From Poriferisodalis sp965221195 (GTDB taxonomy: Bacteria; Actinomycetota; Acidimicrobiia; Acidimicrobiales; Poriferisodalaceae), in NCBI GenBank assembly GCA_965221195.1, contig OZ244864.1, positions 806,001 through 870,000 on the forward strand: a DNA stretch of 64,000 nt, written 5' to 3'. Position numbers and translations under genes: made by a program. The stretch's first letter is position 1; each line of letters starts with the position of its first letter. The notes beneath the pieces were generated by a model. It had not been told where the DNA came from. It saw nothing but the letters and a program-made list of their open reading frames with translations, and made no database searches. Positions 16,577 to 25,087 of the stretch are shown here, piece by piece.

Positions 16577-18421
16577 ATGGCTAAGGCTGTTGGAATCGAC
16601 TTGGGAACCACCAACTCGGTGGTGTCCGCCATGGAAGGCGGCGAGCCCACGGTCATCGCAAATGCTGAGGGCGACCGCACGACACCGTCGGTGGTGGCCT
16701 TTGCCCGCAATGGCGAGGTGCTGACCGGCGAGGTCGCGAAGCGGCAGGCGGTCACCAACCCCGGCCGCACCATTGCTTCTGTCAAGAGGCACATGGGCAC
16801 TACTTGGGACCAAGAGATCGATGGGAAGAACTACACCCCGCAGGAGATCTCAGCGCGTGTGCTGCAGAAGCTGAAGCGCGACGCCGAGCAATACCTCGGC
16901 GATGAGGTCAACGAGGCTGTGATCACGGTGCCGGCGTACTTCGACGATGCACAGCGGACTGCCACTACTGAGGCTGGCAAGATCGCAGGTCTTGACGTGC
17001 TGCGGATCATCAATGAGCCCACTGCGGCGGCGCTGGCGTCCGGCCTCGATAAAGAGACCGAAGACCAGACCATCTTGGTGTTCGATCTAGGCGGAGGCAC
17101 CTTCGATGTCTCGGTGCTTGAGATCGGAGACGACGGATCTGAGGTGAAGTCCACGGTATTTGAGGTGAAGTCCACGGCGGGTGACACCCGTCTCGGTGGC
17201 GACGATTGGGATGCCGCCGTGGTGTCTTGGTTGGCGGACTCATTCAAGGGCGACCACGGGGTCGATCTGAGCACCGATGCCATGGCCTGCCAGCGGCTGC
17301 GGGAAGCGGCCGAGCAAGCCAAAAAAGACCTGTCGTCCAAGCAGACCACTCAGATCAATCTGCCGTTCATCACAGCGACCGACAGTGGCCCCCTTCACCT
17401 CGACTATGAGTTGACTCGCGCCAAGTTTGAAGAACTCACGTTCGATCTGCTGAAGCGCTGCCGTTCTCCCTTTGAGCAGGCCATCGCCGACGCCGGTCTA
17501 AACGAGTCCGACATCGACCATGTGATCTTGGTGGGCGGCTCCACGCGTATGCCCGCAGTGCAGAAGCTCGTTACCGAACTCACCGGAAGCGAGCCCCATC
17601 AAGGCGTCAACCCAGACGAGGTAGTCGCTGTTGGCGCGGCGATTCAGGCCGGTGTGCTCAAAGGCGATGTCACCGACGTGCTACTGCTTGATGTGACACC
17701 GCTCAGCTTGGGCATCGAGACCAAAGGCGGGGTGATGACAAGGCTCATCGAGCGCAACACCACCATCCCCATTCGCCGTTCGGATACGTTCACTACCGCA
17801 GAAGACGGACAGCCTTCGGTAGAGATCCATGTGCTACAGGGTGAGCGCGAGATGTCGGCGGGCAATAAGACGCTGGGCAAGTTTCAGCTCGTTGGCCTGC
17901 CTCCAGAACCGCGTGGCGTTCCGCAAATTGAGGTCGCTTTCGATATCGACGCCAATGGCATCGTGCATGTATCCGCAAAAGACAGCGCGACCGGCCAAGA
18001 GCAGTCCATCACCATCACTGGGCAGTCGGCGATGTCGCCTACTGAGATCGATCGCATGGTTGCCGATGCCGAGGCTCATGCCGCTGAAGATTCGCGACGT
18101 CGCGAGGAGGCCGAAGTGCGCAACAACGCCGACACGCTCGTGTACCAAACCCGCAAACTGCTAGACGAGCAAGGCGAGAGCGTTGCAGATGAAGACAAAG
18201 AGCCGGTCGCATCGGCGCTGGCTGCTGCTAGCGAAGCGCTCGAGGGCAGCGATCTCGATGCCATTAGGTCGGCAACCGAGGCGCTTGTCGCCGCCAGCAG
18301 TGCCTTTAGCCAAAAGTTGTACGAAGCCACCGCCGCTCCGTCTGAGTCGAGCGCCAATGGAGCCGCTGGTTCTGGTGCCGACGACGTTGTTGACGCGGAG
18401 ATTGTGGACGAAGAGAAGTGA
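16577..18421 (+). CDS. dnaK: Chaperone DnaK (Hsp70)
   Basis: 614 residues from ATG 16577 (GAAAGG ribosome site). N-terminal ATPase: AVGIDLGTTNSVV, NEPTAAAL, VFDLGGGTFDVSVL, ILVGGSTRMPAVQ. The substrate-binding half has DVTPLSLGIETKGG and a lid, ending in DAEIVDEEK. Works with GrpE and DnaJ, encoded immediately downstream. The upstream in-frame reading from 16523 translates the 15-bp repeats and is not conserved. Its TGA overlaps the grpE GTG. Confidence 0.97.
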   Translation: MAKAVGIDLGTTNSVVSAMEGGEPTVIANAEGDRTTPSVVAFARNGEVLTGEVAKRQAVTNPGRTIASVKRHMGTTWDQEIDGKNYTPQEISARVLQKLKRDAEQYLGDEVNEAVITVPAYFDDAQRTATTEAGKIAGLDVLRIINEPTAAALASGLDKETEDQTILVFDLGGGTFDVSVLEIGDDGSEVKSTVFEVKSTAGDTRLGGDDWDAAVVSWLADSFKGDHGVDLSTDAMACQRLREAAEQAKKDLSSKQTTQINLPFITATDSGPLHLDYELTRAKFEELTFDLLKRCRSPFEQAIADAGLNESDIDHVILVGGSTRMPAVQKLVTELTGSEPHQGVNPDEVVAVGAAIQAGVLKGDVTDVLLLDVTPLSLGIETKGGVMTRLIERNTTIPIRRSDTFTTAEDGQPSVEIHVLQGEREMSAGNKTLGKFQLVGLPPEPRGVPQIEVAFDIDANGIVHVSAKDSATGQEQSITITGQSAMSPTEIDRMVADAEAHAAEDSRRREEAEVRNNADTLVYQTRKLLDEQGESVADEDKEPVASALAAASEALEGSDLDAIRSATEALVAASSAFSQKLYEATAAPSESSANGAAGSGADDVVDAEIVDEEK

Positions 18422-19245
18422 GCGCTTCCGCTCCCGACTCTGCGGATCCAGCGGAGGCAACCGCCACGGCTGCCGATGTTGTCGAAACGCCTGAGGTTGC
18501 GGAATCTTCCGCGGCAGCAGTGACTGCCGACGGCGAAACTGTGACCCAAGCGGACGGTGAGCTCGCGTCGAACCTCAATCAGAATGCTGACCCCAAAGCG
18601 GGCCGCGACACAACGGACGACTCGGCAGCGGAGCTTGCTAGCACCTGCGCGCTCTTAACCGAACAGCTCCAAACGGTGACAGCGGAACGGGACGACTACC
18701 TCGATCAGCTCCAACGCCAGCGCGCTGAATTTCAGAACTTCCGGCGCCGGATCGACGCGGAGCGGCAGCAACAGATCTCAGCCGGAGTCAGCCGCTTGGT
18801 CGAATCGTTGCTGCCTGTGCTCGACGGCTGCGATGCCGCCGCATCGCAGGGCCACAACGAGGTCGCCACTGTGGGGCAAGCGCTCATGGTGGCATTGGGC
18901 AAGGCAGGTCTCGAGAGAATCGATGCCATCGGGAAGCCCTTCGATCCGACGCAACACGAAGCAGTGACTATCGAGACAGCACCTGAGATCGAAGACGGAC
19001 CAAGCGACACCGTAGTGATGGACGCAGTCGGCAGCCCAGCGGCCAATGTCAACGAGTCAGCCGCTGGTGCTCCTGCTAGTGACTCCGGTGCCAGCGATTC
19101 TGTTGCCAGCGATTCTGGTGCCAATGATTTCAGTGCCAGCGATGGCGGCGATGTTCAACAGATCGTGACGGCGGAGTTGCGGAGCGGCTTCCGCTTTGAC
19201 GGCCGGGTGCTGCGCGCTGTCATGGTCAAGGTGCGCACCACGTAG
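18418..19245 (+). CDS. grpE: Nucleotide exchange factor GrpE with repeat insertion
   Basis: 275 residues. A disordered acidic N-terminus (~1-70) is followed by the long helix (TEQLQTVTAERDDYLDQLQRQ, FQNFRRRID) and FDPTQHEAVTIET. The beta-domain is then split: about 57 extra residues (~191-247), rich in ASDSG, intervene before the usual ending TAELRSGFRFDGRVLRAVMVKV. Five 15-bp repeats encode much of the insert. GrpE releases ADP from DnaK. The frame is intact across the insert, so the protein is probably functional with an enlarged loop. GTG 18418 overlaps the dnaK stop. Confidence 0.93.
   Translation: MSASAPDSADPAEATATAADVVETPEVAESSAAAVTADGETVTQADGELASNLNQNADPKAGRDTTDDSAAELASTCALLTEQLQTVTAERDDYLDQLQRQRAEFQNFRRRIDAERQQQISAGVSRLVESLLPVLDGCDAAASQGHNEVATVGQALMVALGKAGLERIDAIGKPFDPTQHEAVTIETAPEIEDGPSDTVVMDAVGSPAANVNESAAGAPASDSGASDSVASDSGANDFSASDGGDVQQIVTAELRSGFRFDGRVLRAVMVKVRTT
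19078..19152 (+). repeat. 15-bp tandem repeat x5 in grpE
   Basis: Units based on agcgattctggtgcc at 19078, 19093, 19108, 19123 and 19138, in frame, encoding (S/N)D(S/F)xA. They form the core of an insertion in the beta-domain. Confidence 0.88.
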
Positions 19246-19254
19246 GGGCTGAAG

Positions 19255-20298
19255 ATGGACCCACGACGTGAGTGGTTCGAAACCGACTACTACGCGGCCT
19301 TGGGCGTGTCCGCGGATGCGTCGGACAAGGAGATAACCAAGGCGTACCGCAAACTGGCGCGCAAACACCATCCCGACTCGAGCGCAGGCGACGACGAGCG
19401 CTTCAAGCAGATCTCTGCGGCATACGACGTCGTTGGTGATACGAAGAAGCGGGCTGCCTACGACGAAGCTCGCCGTTTGGGCCCAGCCGGGTTCGGACCG
19501 GAGATGGGCGGCTTCGCGTCAGGGCCCGGCGGGTTCAGCATCCGTGTAGATGATCTGGGCGATCTAGGGGGACTGTTCGGCAACCTGTTCAGCAATGGTC
19601 GCGGCGAGCCGATGGCCAGGCGAGGGAGGGATATGCGTACGCGCATGAGCGTGTCGTTCCGTGATGCCGCCGAAGGGGCCGTTGCCGAGGTCGGCGCCCC
19701 AGACCCCTCAACAGGCGAAATACGCCGAGTGAAAGTGCGCCTTCCCCCCGGCACCGACGACGGGACTCAGCTCCGGCTGGCCGGCAAGGGGTCACCTGGA
19801 ACAGGCGGCGGGCCCAGTGGAGACCTGCTCGTGACAGTGGATGTGGCGGCTGATGCAGACTTCGGCCGCGACGGCCGCAACCTAACCGTTCGAGTTCCCA
19901 TCACGTTTCCCGAAGCGGTACTTGGTGCCGACGTGCGAGTGCTCGACTACAGCGGGCGTTCGGTCACCTTGCGTATCCCGGCAGGGACGCCGTCGGGCAA
20001 GACATTTCGGGTGCGTGGACGAGGTGTGAAGACTCGTCGCGGTACCGGGGATCTGCTGGTAACTGTTGAGATCGTTGTGCCAACGAAACTGTCGCCCCCA
20101 GAACGCGCCGCAATCGAAGCGCTGCGCGAAGTCACCGATTTTGACACGGGCGCGAACCGTCGCGTCAACGACGAACCGCAAACGTCAGCGATTGCCGACA
20201 ACGGCGACACCCACAGCGCCGACCATGCCACTGACCGTGCCACTGACCGTACCGACAGCATTGACGTAGGTGCGGACACCGCAGGAGTGAATCGCTAA
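19255..20298 (+). CDS. dnaJ: DnaJ-family co-chaperone without zinc finger
   Basis: 347 residues. J domain at ~10-75 (YYAALGVSADASDKEITKAYRKLARKHHPDSS, with the HPD tripeptide), a Gly/Phe region, then two CTD beta-barrels (KVRLPPGTDDGTQLRLAGKG, LRIPAGTPSGKTFRVRGRG). The four CxxCxGxG zinc motifs of classical DnaJ are absent, so this is a type II (CbpA-like) J-protein, although it holds the operon position of DnaJ. Hydrophilic C-terminus includes ATDRATDR from a 12-bp duplication. Starts ten bases after grpE. Confidence 0.93.
   Translation: MDPRREWFETDYYAALGVSADASDKEITKAYRKLARKHHPDSSAGDDERFKQISAAYDVVGDTKKRAAYDEARRLGPAGFGPEMGGFASGPGGFSIRVDDLGDLGGLFGNLFSNGRGEPMARRGRDMRTRMSVSFRDAAEGAVAEVGAPDPSTGEIRRVKVRLPPGTDDGTQLRLAGKGSPGTGGGPSGDLLVTVDVAADADFGRDGRNLTVRVPITFPEAVLGADVRVLDYSGRSVTLRIPAGTPSGKTFRVRGRGVKTRRGTGDLLVTVEIVVPTKLSPPERAAIEALREVTDFDTGANRRVNDEPQTSAIADNGDTHSADHATDRATDRTDSIDVGADTAGVNR
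20226..20249 (+). repeat. 12-bp tandem repeat x2 in the dnaJ tail
   Basis: gccactgaccgt occurs twice in succession and a third, shorter imperfect copy follows. In frame, encoding ATDR-ATDR near the C-terminus. Confidence 0.7.
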
Positions 20299-20335
20299 GC
20301 GCATTGCGCACACACCCAGAGAGAAAGACACCACC

Positions 20336-20740
20336 ATGAGCGACCAACCACGCCGCCAACGGACCGTTTCGGAACGCAACCGGGCGCTGTATGTGATCTC
20401 GGTCGCCGCTGAGCTCGCTGGGGTGCATGCACAGACACTGCGTATCTACGAGCGCAAAGGCTTGCTTGCACCTGCTCGCACATCTGGCGGCAGTCGCCGC
20501 TATAGCGATCGTGACATTGCGTTGCTCAACCGCATCAGCGAGCTGACCAGCGAAGGCCTCAACCTTGCAGGTGTGAAGAGAGTGCTGGAGTTAGAACAAC
20601 GAGTCGCTTCACTCGAACGCGAGTTGGTCGATACTCGAGCCAACGCCGCGTCGTTGGTGGCCGAGACTCGTCGGCAGTACCGCCGCGATCTTGTGCCGGT
20701 GCCACGCACCGACCTCGTGCGTCGCCCCGACCCTACGTAG
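20336..20740 (+). CDS. hspR: Heat-shock repressor HspR (MerR family)
   Basis: 134 residues. MerR-type winged helix: YVISVAAELAGVHAQTLRIYERKGLLAPARTSGGSRRYSDRDIALLNRISEL, then a coiled-coil helix (VLELEQRVASLERELVDTRAN). HspR represses the dnaK operon and clpB in actinobacteria by binding HAIR elements, with DnaK as co-repressor. Fourth gene of the dnaK operon, so autoregulated. HAIR-like sequences occur ahead of dnaK (16440) and clpB (20851). Confidence 0.95.
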   Translation: MSDQPRRQRTVSERNRALYVISVAAELAGVHAQTLRIYERKGLLAPARTSGGSRRYSDRDIALLNRISELTSEGLNLAGVKRVLELEQRVASLERELVDTRANAASLVAETRRQYRRDLVPVPRTDLVRRPDPT

Positions 20741-20850
20741 ACGTTTCGTGCCGTTTCGGGCATTTGTGCTGTGCCCGCAGGTTGTTCCCACGGATGGTGT
20801 CCTGCGGATTGTCCCCCGCAGACTGTGACGCCAGAACTGCTATCAGAAAA

Positions 20851-20871
20851 CCTGAGTGTGTATCTATCAAG
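20851..20871 (+). promoter_or_regulatory. HAIR-like HspR operator ahead of clpB
   Basis: CCTGAGT-N7-TATCAAG matches HAIR CTTGAGT-N7-ACTCAAG with one mismatch in the left half and two in the right, and exact 7-base spacing. It ends 12 bases before the first clpB ATG, close enough to block initiation. The following CTATC-N9-GATAG imperfect dyad overlaps it. Confidence 0.5.
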
Positions 20872-20883
20872 TTATCTGATAGC

Positions 20884-23511
20884 ATGATGGGCATGAATAC
20901 AGAACAAGATCCCCGCAACCATCCACCGTCAATCGGCCCGTTGACGCACAAGTGCTCAGAAGCTCTGGCGAGCGCTGTCTCCGCAGCGCAGAGCCAAGGA
21001 CACCCCGAAGTCACCCGCGCCCACCTACTCGCGGCGCTCGTGTCTCAACCCGAGGGCTTGGTGCTGCCCGCACTCGCTAGAGCAGGCATCGAACCAGCCT
21101 CAGTACGATCTCGCGCGCAGCAAGAGCTGGAGCGCCTGCCGCGTTCGTTCAGTACGCAACAGCAATCACCACCCAATCTTGCGCGCGAGCTGGTCGAGAC
21201 GTTGCAGGCAGCCGACACCGAGCGAGTTGAGATGGGCGATGCCTATCTCTCCACCGAACACCTTCTGTTGGCGCTTGCTGACGAACTCAAAGTTGATCGT
21301 GAGGGAATAGCCGCTCAAATCCTTGAGTTGCGCGGCACTTCCCGTGTCGTCTCGCCCTCAAGTGAGCATTCCTCTGATGCATTAGAGCGTTTCGGGCGCG
21401 ATCTCACGGTGGAGGCACGCCAGGACCGCCTCGACCCAGTCATCGGCCGTGACGACGAGATCCGTCGCATCATCCAAGTGCTGTCGCGTCGAACCAAGAA
21501 CAACCCAGTGCTGATCGGCGAGCCAGGGGTTGGCAAGACGGCCATTGTCGAAGGTTTGGCCCGTCGCATCGCCGAGGGTGACGTACCCGAAAGCTTGCGC
21601 AACAAGCGCGTGGTGGCGCTCGATCTGGCATCGATGGTGGCTGGTGCCAAGTACCGAGGTGAGTTTGAGGAACGGTTCGAAGCGGTCCTCAACGAGATAG
21701 TCACCTCCGACGGCGAGATCATCACCTTCATAGACGAACTGCACACGTTGGTAGGCGCCGGCGCAGGCGGTGATAGCTCGCTGGACGCGGCGAACATGCT
21801 CAAACCGATGCTGGCGCGCGGGCAGTTGCGTTTGGTCGGTGCGACGACGCTGGACGAATACCGCAAGCACGTAGAGGACGACGCTGCGCTGGAACGGCGA
21901 TTCGCGCCGGTCTACGTAGGCGAGCCGTCTGTCGTTGACGCGGTGGCCATTCTGCGCGGTCTAAAGGATCGTTACGAGGTTCATCACGGCGTGCGCATCA
22001 CTGATGCAGCGCTGGTCGCTGCAGTCAAGTTGTCGGATCGGTATCTGCGTGAGCGCTTCTTGCCCGACAAAGCCATCGATCTCATGGACGAGGCGGCGAG
22101 CCGTTTGCGGATCGAGATCGACTCGGTGCCACTTGATATCGATGTCTGCGAGCGCCGCATCCGCCAGCTCGAAATTGAGGGGCTGGCTTTGGGTAACGAT
22201 GAAGACTCGAACGATTCGGGCAGTGACGTTGATGTGGCGTCGCGATCTCAGAGCCAGCGACGTCAAGCCATTGCTGAAGAACTGGCATTCTGCCGTGAGC
22301 GCGCTGCGGCGCTCAAAGCGCACTGGCAGGCCGAGAAGCAGGCCATCGGCCAGATCCGCGCGCTGAAATCCGAGTCGGAGTCGCTGGCCGCACAGGTCGA
22401 TCGCGAAACAGACCTTGAGCGCGCGGCTGAGATTCGCTTCGGTCGGCTGCCCGAAGTGCATCGACGGCTCGATTCCGCTGCTGCTGAGTTGGAGCGGCTG
22501 CAGTCCCAGCAGCGCATCTTGCGCGAAGAAGTTGACGCTAACGACATCGCCGAGGTGGTGTCGCGCTGGACGGGCATCGCTGCTACCAGACTGCTCGAAG
22601 GCGAGGCGAGCAAGTTGATCCATTTGGAAGAAGCGCTCACACAACGCGTCGTCGGTCAAAGCCACGCCGTTGCGTCGGTCGCCAATGCCATCCGGCGAAG
22701 CCGAGCGGGGCTCAGCGAACCAAACCGACCGATCGGCAGCTTTTTGTTCCTCGGACCGACCGGTGTCGGCAAAACCGAGCTGGCTCGCGCGCTCGCGGCT
22801 GCGCTCTTCGACGACGAACGTGCGATGGTTCGTATCGACATGTCGGAGTACCTCGAGCGTCATTCGGTGAGCCGCTTGATCGGTGCTCCCCCTGGCTACA
22901 TCGGCCATGACGACGGCGGACAGCTGACCGAGGCCGTGCGGCGGCGGCCCTATTCGGTGGTGCTTCTCGATGAGGTCGAGAAGGCCCATGGCGATGTCTT
23001 TAGCGTGCTGCTGCAAGTACTCGATGACGGTCGACTCACCGACGGTCAGGGCCGGACCGTGGATTTCTCCAATGTTGTGCTCATTATGACGTCGAACCTT
23101 GGGGAGGACCCGGCGGCGTTCTTCGCCCCGGAGTTCGTCAACAGAGTGGACGAGATCCTTCGTTTTGAGTCGCTGAGCCGCTCTGACGTTGCGGTCATTG
23201 CCGAGATGCAGCTTGGCATCTTGCGGCAACGCCTTGCCGACCGCGAGATGACGCTGGAGGTGAGCGCAGCAGCGACCGAGCTGTTGGCCAACCGCGGGTA
23301 TGACCCCGCTTATGGTGCCCGGCCCTTGCGACGCTTGATCCAGCGAGAGCTAGCAGACCCGCTAGCTGCCGGTTTGCTAGACGGCACGTTTGTCGACGGC
23401 GATGCCGTAGCCGTGGACGCAGCCGACGGCTCGATCACCGTGAGCACTGTCGCCGCTGAAGGCCAAACAACGCCAGCGTCGGATGCCACGCCGCTCCGCA
23501 AGGCCTCATGA
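20884..23511 (+). CDS. clpB: ATP-dependent disaggregase ClpB
   Basis: About 875 residues. N-domain (~12-155), NBD1 with Walker A GEPGVGKT and GAGAGGDSSLDAAN, a coiled-coil M-domain, NBD2 with Walker A GPTGVGKTE and IDMSEYLERHSVSRLIGAPPGY, and the C-terminal YDPAYGARPLRR. It resolves aggregates with DnaK. About 21 residues normally found between TSNLG and PEF-NR are missing, here reduced to TSNLGEDPAAFFAPEFVNR; motifs either side are intact. Possible starts are ATG 20884, 20887 and 20893; sequence upstream is not ClpB-like. The HAIR-like site implies HspR control. Confidence 0.95.
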   Translation: MMGMNTEQDPRNHPPSIGPLTHKCSEALASAVSAAQSQGHPEVTRAHLLAALVSQPEGLVLPALARAGIEPASVRSRAQQELERLPRSFSTQQQSPPNLARELVETLQAADTERVEMGDAYLSTEHLLLALADELKVDREGIAAQILELRGTSRVVSPSSEHSSDALERFGRDLTVEARQDRLDPVIGRDDEIRRIIQVLSRRTKNNPVLIGEPGVGKTAIVEGLARRIAEGDVPESLRNKRVVALDLASMVAGAKYRGEFEERFEAVLNEIVTSDGEIITFIDELHTLVGAGAGGDSSLDAANMLKPMLARGQLRLVGATTLDEYRKHVEDDAALERRFAPVYVGEPSVVDAVAILRGLKDRYEVHHGVRITDAALVAAVKLSDRYLRERFLPDKAIDLMDEAASRLRIEIDSVPLDIDVCERRIRQLEIEGLALGNDEDSNDSGSDVDVASRSQSQRRQAIAEELAFCRERAAALKAHWQAEKQAIGQIRALKSESESLAAQVDRETDLERAAEIRFGRLPEVHRRLDSAAAELERLQSQQRILREEVDANDIAEVVSRWTGIAATRLLEGEASKLIHLEEALTQRVVGQSHAVASVANAIRRSRAGLSEPNRPIGSFLFLGPTGVGKTELARALAAALFDDERAMVRIDMSEYLERHSVSRLIGAPPGYIGHDDGGQLTEAVRRRPYSVVLLDEVEKAHGDVFSVLLQVLDDGRLTDGQGRTVDFSNVVLIMTSNLGEDPAAFFAPEFVNRVDEILRFESLSRSDVAVIAEMQLGILRQRLADREMTLEVSAAATELLANRGYDPAYGARPLRRLIQRELADPLAAGLLDGTFVDGDAVAVDAADGSITVSTVAAEGQTTPASDATPLRKAS

Positions 23512-23608
23512 ACAACGCCCCGTCAGTGTCTCTCAGCGTTCCGAAGCGCCCCGATCCCCCCGAGTAATAAGTACCCCGTTAATCAGTACCCTGCCGTAGA
23601 CTGATCCG

Positions 23609-23803
23609 GTGAGTGATCCGGCGACGACGAGCCGGCCACCGACTGCCGACACCATCAAGTTCAAGCCTGCCCCAGCTAAGGCCAGTCCAGCTAAGGCCAG
23701 CCCATTCAAGGCCAGTCCAGCTAAGGCCAGCCCATTCAAGGCCAGTCCAGCTAAGGCCAGCCCATTCAAGGCCAGTCCAGCTGAAATCAACTCAGTGAGG
23801 TAG
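23609..23803 (+). CDS. Putative KASP-repeat small protein ahead of purA
   Basis: 64 codons from GTG 23609 to TAG 23803, three bases before the purA ATG. It starts MSDPATTSRPPTADTIKFKPAPA, then alternates KASPA and KASPF seven times and ends EINSVR. The product would be basic, Lys/Ala/Pro/Ser-rich, like histone-H1-type tails. The open frame is partly a consequence of a 15-bp array, which cannot introduce a frameshift. No strong ribosome site is visible. It could be a translated leader for purA, a small protein, or just repeats. Confidence 0.35.
   Translation: MSDPATTSRPPTADTIKFKPAPAKASPAKASPFKASPAKASPFKASPAKASPFKASPAEINSVR
23678..23782 (+). repeat. 15-bp alternating tandem array x7 before purA
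   Basis: Two related units alternate: aaggccagtccagct (23678, 23708, 23738, 23768) and aaggccagcccattc (23693, 23723, 23753). Exact identity among like units implies the array grew by duplication of 30-bp pairs and is recent. Confidence 0.95.
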
Positions 23804-23806
23804 GCC

Positions 23807-25087
23807 ATGCCCGGTTCGATCGTCGTAGGCACCCAGTGGGGTGATGAGGGCAAAGGTCGCGTCGTCGACATTGTCGCCCAGCACTGCCAGCATGTCGTTC
23901 GCTACCAAGGTGGGCACAACGCCGGCCACACGCTGGTCGTCAACGGTGAGACCTTTGCGTTGCAGCTCATCCCCAGCGGAGTGCTCTATGAGCATGTGAC
24001 GCCGATCATTGGCAACGGTGTTGTTGTTGATCCTTGGGTGCTGATCGACGAGATCGACATGCTCACAGAGCGCGGCGTGGATTGCAGTCGCTTGATGCTG
24101 AGCCCGGCGGCGCATCTGGTGCTTCCTTACCACCAAGTTGCCGACGAACTCTCCGAAGCGCAGCGAGGTGACGCGAAGCTCGGCACGACCAAGCGCGGCA
24201 TCGGACCGGCCTATGCCGACAAAGCCGCACGAGTCGGGCTGCGCATAGAAGATCTGCTTGAGCCCGCAACGCTGCGCGCACGCCTTCGGGCTGTGCTTGT
24301 CGATCGCAACGACTACTTGCGCCAAGTACACGGCCATCCGGGTGTTCAACCCGACGCACTAGCCGACCGAATCATTGACGAGGTGGCGCCCCGTCTGGAG
24401 CCCTACATCGGCGACACCGTGGGTTGGCTGCACGAAGCACTGCATGTGGGTGACCGGGTTCTGTTTGAGGGAGCCCAAGCCACTTTTTTAGACCTCGACC
24501 ACGGAACCTATCCTTATGTGACTTCGTCGAATCCGGTAGCGGGTTTCGCGCTTGTCGGTTCTGGTATCGGTCCCGGTGCGATAGATCGAGTCATCGGCAT
24601 CGCCAAGGCGTACACCACCCGTGTCGGCAGCGGCCCGTTCATAACCGAACTGCATGACGAGATCGGCGACGAGCTGGTGGAGCGCGGCGCCGAGTTCGGC
24701 ACCAATACGGGCCGTCGGCGCCGCTGCGGTTGGTTTGATGCCGTGATGGGCCGTCAAGCGGTACGTCTCAACGCGTGTACTGAGATTGCTCTCACGAAGC
24801 TCGATGTGCTAGACGAACTTGATGCCATACAGGTATGTGTGGCATATGAAGTGGACGGACATCGTTACGACTACCTGCCGCATTTGCGCTCGATGCATGA
24901 TCGCGCCGTGCCAGTCTGGGCCACGCTGCCGGGTTGGAAAACACCACTCGAAAATGTGACGCAGCGATCCGCACTGCCACGCCAAGCCGTCGACTACATC
25001 GTCTTCCTCGAACGACAGTTAGGTCTGCCGATCCGGTATGTCTGCGTCGGCCCCGGCCGTGAGCAGTACATACAGTTCACAGCGTGA
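23807..25087 (+). CDS. purA: Adenylosuccinate synthetase
   Basis: 426 residues: GTQWGDEGKGRVVD (GTP loop), GGHNAGHTLVV, GTTKRGIGPAYADKAAR, and the C-terminal TLPGWK-type and VGPGREQ segments. Converts IMP, aspartate and GTP to adenylosuccinate, the first step from IMP to AMP. GAGGTAGG precedes the ATG. Its TGA overlaps the purB GTG, so the two consecutive AMP-branch enzymes are coupled. Confidence 0.97.
   Translation: MPGSIVVGTQWGDEGKGRVVDIVAQHCQHVVRYQGGHNAGHTLVVNGETFALQLIPSGVLYEHVTPIIGNGVVVDPWVLIDEIDMLTERGVDCSRLMLSPAAHLVLPYHQVADELSEAQRGDAKLGTTKRGIGPAYADKAARVGLRIEDLLEPATLRARLRAVLVDRNDYLRQVHGHPGVQPDALADRIIDEVAPRLEPYIGDTVGWLHEALHVGDRVLFEGAQATFLDLDHGTYPYVTSSNPVAGFALVGSGIGPGAIDRVIGIAKAYTTRVGSGPFITELHDEIGDELVERGAEFGTNTGRRRRCGWFDAVMGRQAVRLNACTEIALTKLDVLDELDAIQVCVAYEVDGHRYDYLPHLRSMHDRAVPVWATLPGWKTPLENVTQRSALPRQAVDYIVFLERQLGLPIRYVCVGPGREQYIQFTA

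Noticed and set aside
21961..23229. 422-codon minus-strand open frame inside clpB
   Set aside because: Antisense shadow of ClpB; its translation shows no family features.
23512..23608. Extension of the KASP frame upstream as a larger gene
   Set aside because: No in-frame start or conserved sequence before GTG 23609.
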